Positions 5,313 through 7,200 of a DNA stretch of 7,200 nt are shown here, in pieces. Position 1 is the first letter of the stretch, and each line of letters begins with the position of its first letter. The notes beneath the pieces are model-generated. The model was not told where the DNA came from, did no database searches, and worked only from the letters and a program-made list of their open reading frames with translations. The position numbers and the translations under genes were made by a program. The DNA comes from CAIJKW01 sp964443365 (GTDB lineage Bacteria > Patescibacteriota > Minisyncoccia > Phycocordibacterales > CAIZLB01): the NCBI GenBank assembly GCA_964443365.1, contig CAYUCM010000034.1:1-7200 (forward strand), given 5' to 3'.

Positions 5313-6452
5313 ATGAAAATCATAAAGCGCCATATACAAGATCAAATAGAATCTAGGCTTTTTACCAATAATATCATTATAATATACGGCCCAAGACAGG
5401 CTGGAAAAACTACACTTGTTAAAGAAATCGTCAAAAAGCACGATGATTCTATCTATTTAAACTGTGAATTGCCTGAGATAAGGAGTTTGTTGAGCTCTTT
5501 TGATATTGGTACTATTTATAATTACATTAAAAACTATAAAATTGTGGTTTTTGACGAGGCGCATTCCATAGCTAGAATAGGAGAGTTATTGAAAATATTG
5601 TTTGATACATATAAAGACATTCAATTTATTGCCACAGGTTCGTCATCGTTTGAATTATCTCAACAGATTGGAGAACCGCTCGTTGGTCGTTCTTGGGAGT
5701 TTATGGTTTTACCTTTTTCACTTAGAGAAATAACAGAGAATGATTTTCAATTACAAGACGAGGTTAATAATTACATGCTCTACGGTGGATATCCTGAAGT
5801 ATATCATCTCTCTCCAGTAGATAAAAAAGAAAAGTTAATTTCAATTGCATATCAATATGCCTCAAAAGATATTCTTGCTTTTGATGGTATTAAAAAGTCA
5901 GACATAATTGTTGATTTGTTAAAGTATATTGCTTTTCAAATTGGGAATGACTGCTCATATAATGGAATTGCTGACAAATTACAAGTTAGTTCTGCAACAG
6001 TTAAAAAATACATAGATCTGTTAGAAAAGACCTTCGTTATATTTAGGCTTAAGGCATATAGTAAAAATTTGAAGAATGAAATAAATAGAAAATTTAAAAT
6101 ATATTTTTACGATATTGGAATAAGAAATGGAATTATAAATCAATTTAATCAAATTGATAGTGTTTCAAGAACTGATGTTGGTGCCATGTTTGAAAATTTA
6201 TGTATTGTAGAGAGAATGAAAAAAAATATATTAGATAAAAATAAATCACCAATATATTTTTGGAGATCTGACAGAGAGGGTGAGGTTGATTATATAGAAG
6301 AAAAAGATGGAATGTTGTATGCTTTTGAATTTAAATTTAATCAAGAAAAAAGAGATTTGAGTCTGGTAAAATTACCTAAGGGGTTCAGGGAAAATTATGC
6401 AAATAATGAGTTTAAGGTGGTGGACAAGACGGGGTTGGTGGAGTTCATCTAA
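5313..6452 (+). CDS. AAA_14-type ATPase with DUF4143 C-terminal domain
   Basis: Predicted P-loop ATPase of 379 residues from a widespread family of unknown cellular role. The ATPase part has Walker A GPRQAGKT (26-33), Walker B VVFDEA (78-83), a sensor-like IATGSSS (106-112) and GRSWEFMVLPFSLREI (125-140), all typical of this group. A winged-helix-like stretch (NGIADKLQVSSATVKKYIDLLEKTFVIFRL, about 217-246) leads into DUF4143. The C-terminus contains a PD-(D/E)XK-like set: E324 and D326 in REGEVDY, then E339 and K341 in FEFKF. These residues suggest a nuclease-fold domain, although activity in the family is uncertain. The start is supported by a TATAAT box 6 bases before the ATG. It has its own promoter, lies after a strong hairpin, and faces the xth gene tail to tail. 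Such genes vary between related genomes; a stress or defence role is possible but not shown. Confidence 0.9.
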   Translation: MKIIKRHIQDQIESRLFTNNIIIIYGPRQAGKTTLVKEIVKKHDDSIYLNCELPEIRSLLSSFDIGTIYNYIKNYKIVVFDEAHSIARIGELLKILFDTYKDIQFIATGSSSFELSQQIGEPLVGRSWEFMVLPFSLREITENDFQLQDEVNNYMLYGGYPEVYHLSPVDKKEKLISIAYQYASKDILAFDGIKKSDIIVDLLKYIAFQIGNDCSYNGIADKLQVSSATVKKYIDLLEKTFVIFRLKAYSKNLKNEINRKFKIYFYDIGIRNGIINQFNQIDSVSRTDVGAMFENLCIVERMKKNILDKNKSPIYFWRSDREGEVDYIEEKDGMLYAFEFKFNQEKRDLSLVKLPKGFRENYANNEFKVVDKTGLVEFI

Positions 6453-6464
6453 TTCAAGAGGCTG

Positions 6465-6497
6465 AAACCCCCAAACCTCTATTCTAAGGACGGAATC
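6465..6497. repeat. Repeat A, copy 1 (left of the gap)
   Basis: These 33 bases are identical to 6554-6586. Read on the - strand they contain the last codons and TAG stop of xth. Here they join directly to repeat B copy 1, whereas to the right of the gap A and B are 162 bases apart. Best explained by overlapping contig ends placed on both sides of a nominal gap. Confidence 0.9.
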
Positions 6498-6543
6498 TCT
6501 TTGCTTTCTGGGTGTTTAAATCTGAACGTATCTGTGTAGCCAG
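6479..6543 (-). pseudogene. Duplicate, internally deleted 3' end of xth next to the gap
   Basis: Read on the - strand from the gap, this encodes GYTDTFRFKHPESKE followed directly by IPSLE and TAG. The intact copy to the right has 54 extra codons between these two parts (6587-6748, 162 bases). The junction is exact and keeps the frame, but the missing segment includes RIDYLF and the catalytic GDHCP. This is probably an assembly or strain-variant product rather than a gene; a true deletion allele cannot be excluded. Confidence 0.6.
6498..6543. repeat. Repeat B, copy 1 (left of the gap)
   Basis: These 46 bases are identical to 6749-6794 within the intact xth gene. The copy stops exactly at the run of Ns, as expected for a contig end. 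Confidence 0.9.
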
Positions 6544-6553
6544 NNNNNNNNNN
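6544..6553. other. Assembly gap of 10 Ns
   Basis: Ten undetermined bases. Because the same 33-base sequence A lies on both sides, the number of Ns is likely a placeholder and the true distance may be zero or negative. Removing the duplicate would put the ATPase and xth stop codons about 26 bases apart, facing each other. Confidence 0.95.
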
Positions 6554-6586
6554 AAACCCCCAAACCTCTATTCTAAGGACGGAATC
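6554..6586. repeat. Repeat A, copy 2 (right of the gap)
   Basis: The second copy of repeat A, identical to 6465-6497, begins at the first base after the Ns and carries the real xth stop codon (6568-6570 on the - strand). Confidence 0.9.
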
Positions 6587-7200
6587 CCAAGATCCAACCC
6601 CAAAGGACAATGATCACCACCCAACACCTCGCCTTGAATGAAGGAGTCTTTGATGGATTTTTCTAGGCATTTTGTTACAAATAAATAATCAATGCGCCAC
6701 CCGATATTTCTTTCTCGTAAATTATTCATATATGGCCACCATGTGTATTCTTTGCTTTCTGGGTGTTTAAATCTGAACGTATCTGTGTAGCCAGAATTAA
6801 TTATTTCAGAAATCTGTTTTCTTTCAGCTTCTGTAAACATTGTGTTTTTGTAATTTTGTTTTGCGTTATAAACATCAATTTCAGATTGTGCGATATTAAA
6901 ATCGCCAGCTAAAATAACCGGCTTATCATTAATCTTTTTTAGAATTTTTACGAGTTCCCGATAGGCCTCTAGCTTATAAGGTATATCAGCCTTGTTGCGC
7001 TTACCATGTGGAATGTAAAAATTAAATAAAATAAAGTGGGGGAAGGTTAGTTTGAGACATCTGCCCTCATCGTCAAATCTTTTAATGCCAATACTTTTTT
7101 CAATGGAGAGGGGCTTGATTTTTGTATACACCAAAACTCCAGAATGTCCTTTTTTAATTTGCGAAGAATTAAAATAAGCGTGATAGCCGTCAATTGCAAA
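6568..7200 (-). CDS. xthA: Exodeoxyribonuclease III (AP endonuclease), 5' end outside window
   Basis: DNA repair nuclease of the exonuclease-endonuclease-phosphatase fold, which cuts at abasic sites and trims 3' ends. 210 residues are visible. The frame stays open to the window edge, beginning with GYHAYFNSSQIKKGHSGVLVYTK, which matches the family core, so the TTG at 7132-7134 is not the true start and about 50-60 N-terminal residues, including the first metal-binding motif, lie beyond 7200. Family motifs seen in order: GDFNIA (the GDxN catalytic loop), an FTEAER helix, a GYTDTFRFKHP segment, YTWWPY, GWRIDYLF and GGDHCPLGLDL with the catalytic Asp-His pair. The gene ends in TAG and faces the AAA ATPase gene. 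It runs intact over repeats A and B, so this copy is taken as the functional one. Confidence 0.93.
   Translation of the reverse strand, partial: FAIDGYHAYFNSSQIKKGHSGVLVYTKIKPLSIEKSIGIKRFDDEGRCLKLTFPHFILFNFYIPHGKRNKADIPYKLEAYRELVKILKKINDKPVILAGDFNIAQSEIDVYNAKQNYKNTMFTEAERKQISEIINSGYTDTFRFKHPESKEYTWWPYMNNLRERNIGWRIDYLFVTKCLEKSIKDSFIQGEVLGGDHCPLGLDLGIPSLE
6749..6794. repeat. Repeat B, copy 2 (inside intact xth)
   Basis: Identical to 6498-6543. On the - strand it encodes the GYTDTFRFKHPESKE segment of exodeoxyribonuclease III. It lies 162 bases from repeat A copy 2, which is the normal gene arrangement. Confidence 0.9.

Noticed and set aside
5253..5441. Open frame of 62 codons on the - strand before and inside the ATPase gene
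   Set aside because: It overlaps the ATPase coding start and the terminator-like hairpin, resembles no family, and reads as a chance frame in AT-rich DNA.
6457..6480. Hairpin AGAGG / CCTCT as a terminator between the ATPase and xth
   Set aside because: Only 5 pairs with a 14-base loop and no T-run, and it falls in the duplicated contig end.
1..7200. UGA recoded as glycine
   Set aside because: All long genes are open under the standard code with no internal TGA, and an RF2 able to read UGA is encoded. None of the visible genes ends in TGA, but eight genes are too few to interpret.
1..7200. CRISPR array, insertion sequence or phage genes
   Set aside because: No regularly spaced repeats, transposase, integrase or phage structural genes were seen; the only long repeats are the contig-end duplicates around the Ns.

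Overview
The window looks like a piece of a Patescibacteria / Candidate Phyla Radiation genome, most likely from the Parcubacteria (Nomurabacteria-like) side. The reasons are AT-rich DNA, very short gene spacing, no convincing Shine-Dalgarno sites, a release factor 2 with a cut-down N-terminal domain, type IV pilin-like genes mixed with division genes, and an AAA/DUF4143 ATPase of a kind common in these genomes. This placement is inference from gene style; no rRNA is present. All long reading frames are open under the standard bacterial code, which argues against the UGA=Gly groups (Gracilibacteria, Absconditabacteria). The 10-N gap at 6544-6553 shows that this is a scaffold, probably a metagenome assembly.

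Layout, left to right on the + strand: a TMEM175-type potassium channel (19-738); two tRNA-Thr genes, anticodons GGT (817-892) and CGT (925-997), each with its own extended -10 box; prfB (1078-1980); a 79-residue single-span membrane protein (2006-2245); a long type IV pilin/pseudopilin-like protein with a Gly/Ser/Tyr-rich tail (2254-3393); ftsE (3419-4099); ftsX (4152-5081); a 231-base intergenic region crowded with inverted repeats (5082-5312); and an AAA ATPase with a DUF4143 C-terminus (5313-6452). On the - strand is exodeoxyribonuclease III (6568 to beyond 7200), whose start lies outside the window.

prfB-ftsE-ftsX is a classical bacterial gene order. Here the membrane protein and the pilin-like gene sit between prfB and ftsEX, so cell-surface and division functions are interleaved. 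FtsE and FtsX form the ABC-type complex that in other bacteria couples septum assembly to cell-wall hydrolase activation.

The clearest regulatory pattern is that -10 boxes end exactly 6 bases before the ATG at 19, 2006 and 5313, and 7-8 bases before those at 2254 and 3419. Transcription would then begin at, or one or two bases before, the start codon. This suggests leaderless mRNAs as the usual mode and helps choose start codons. I found no CRISPR array, insertion sequence or clearly new multi-gene system. The points most worth checking are the leaderless promoter pattern, the hairpin cluster after ftsX, the shortened RF2, the unusual pilin, and the duplicated, internally deleted xth end at the scaffold gap.
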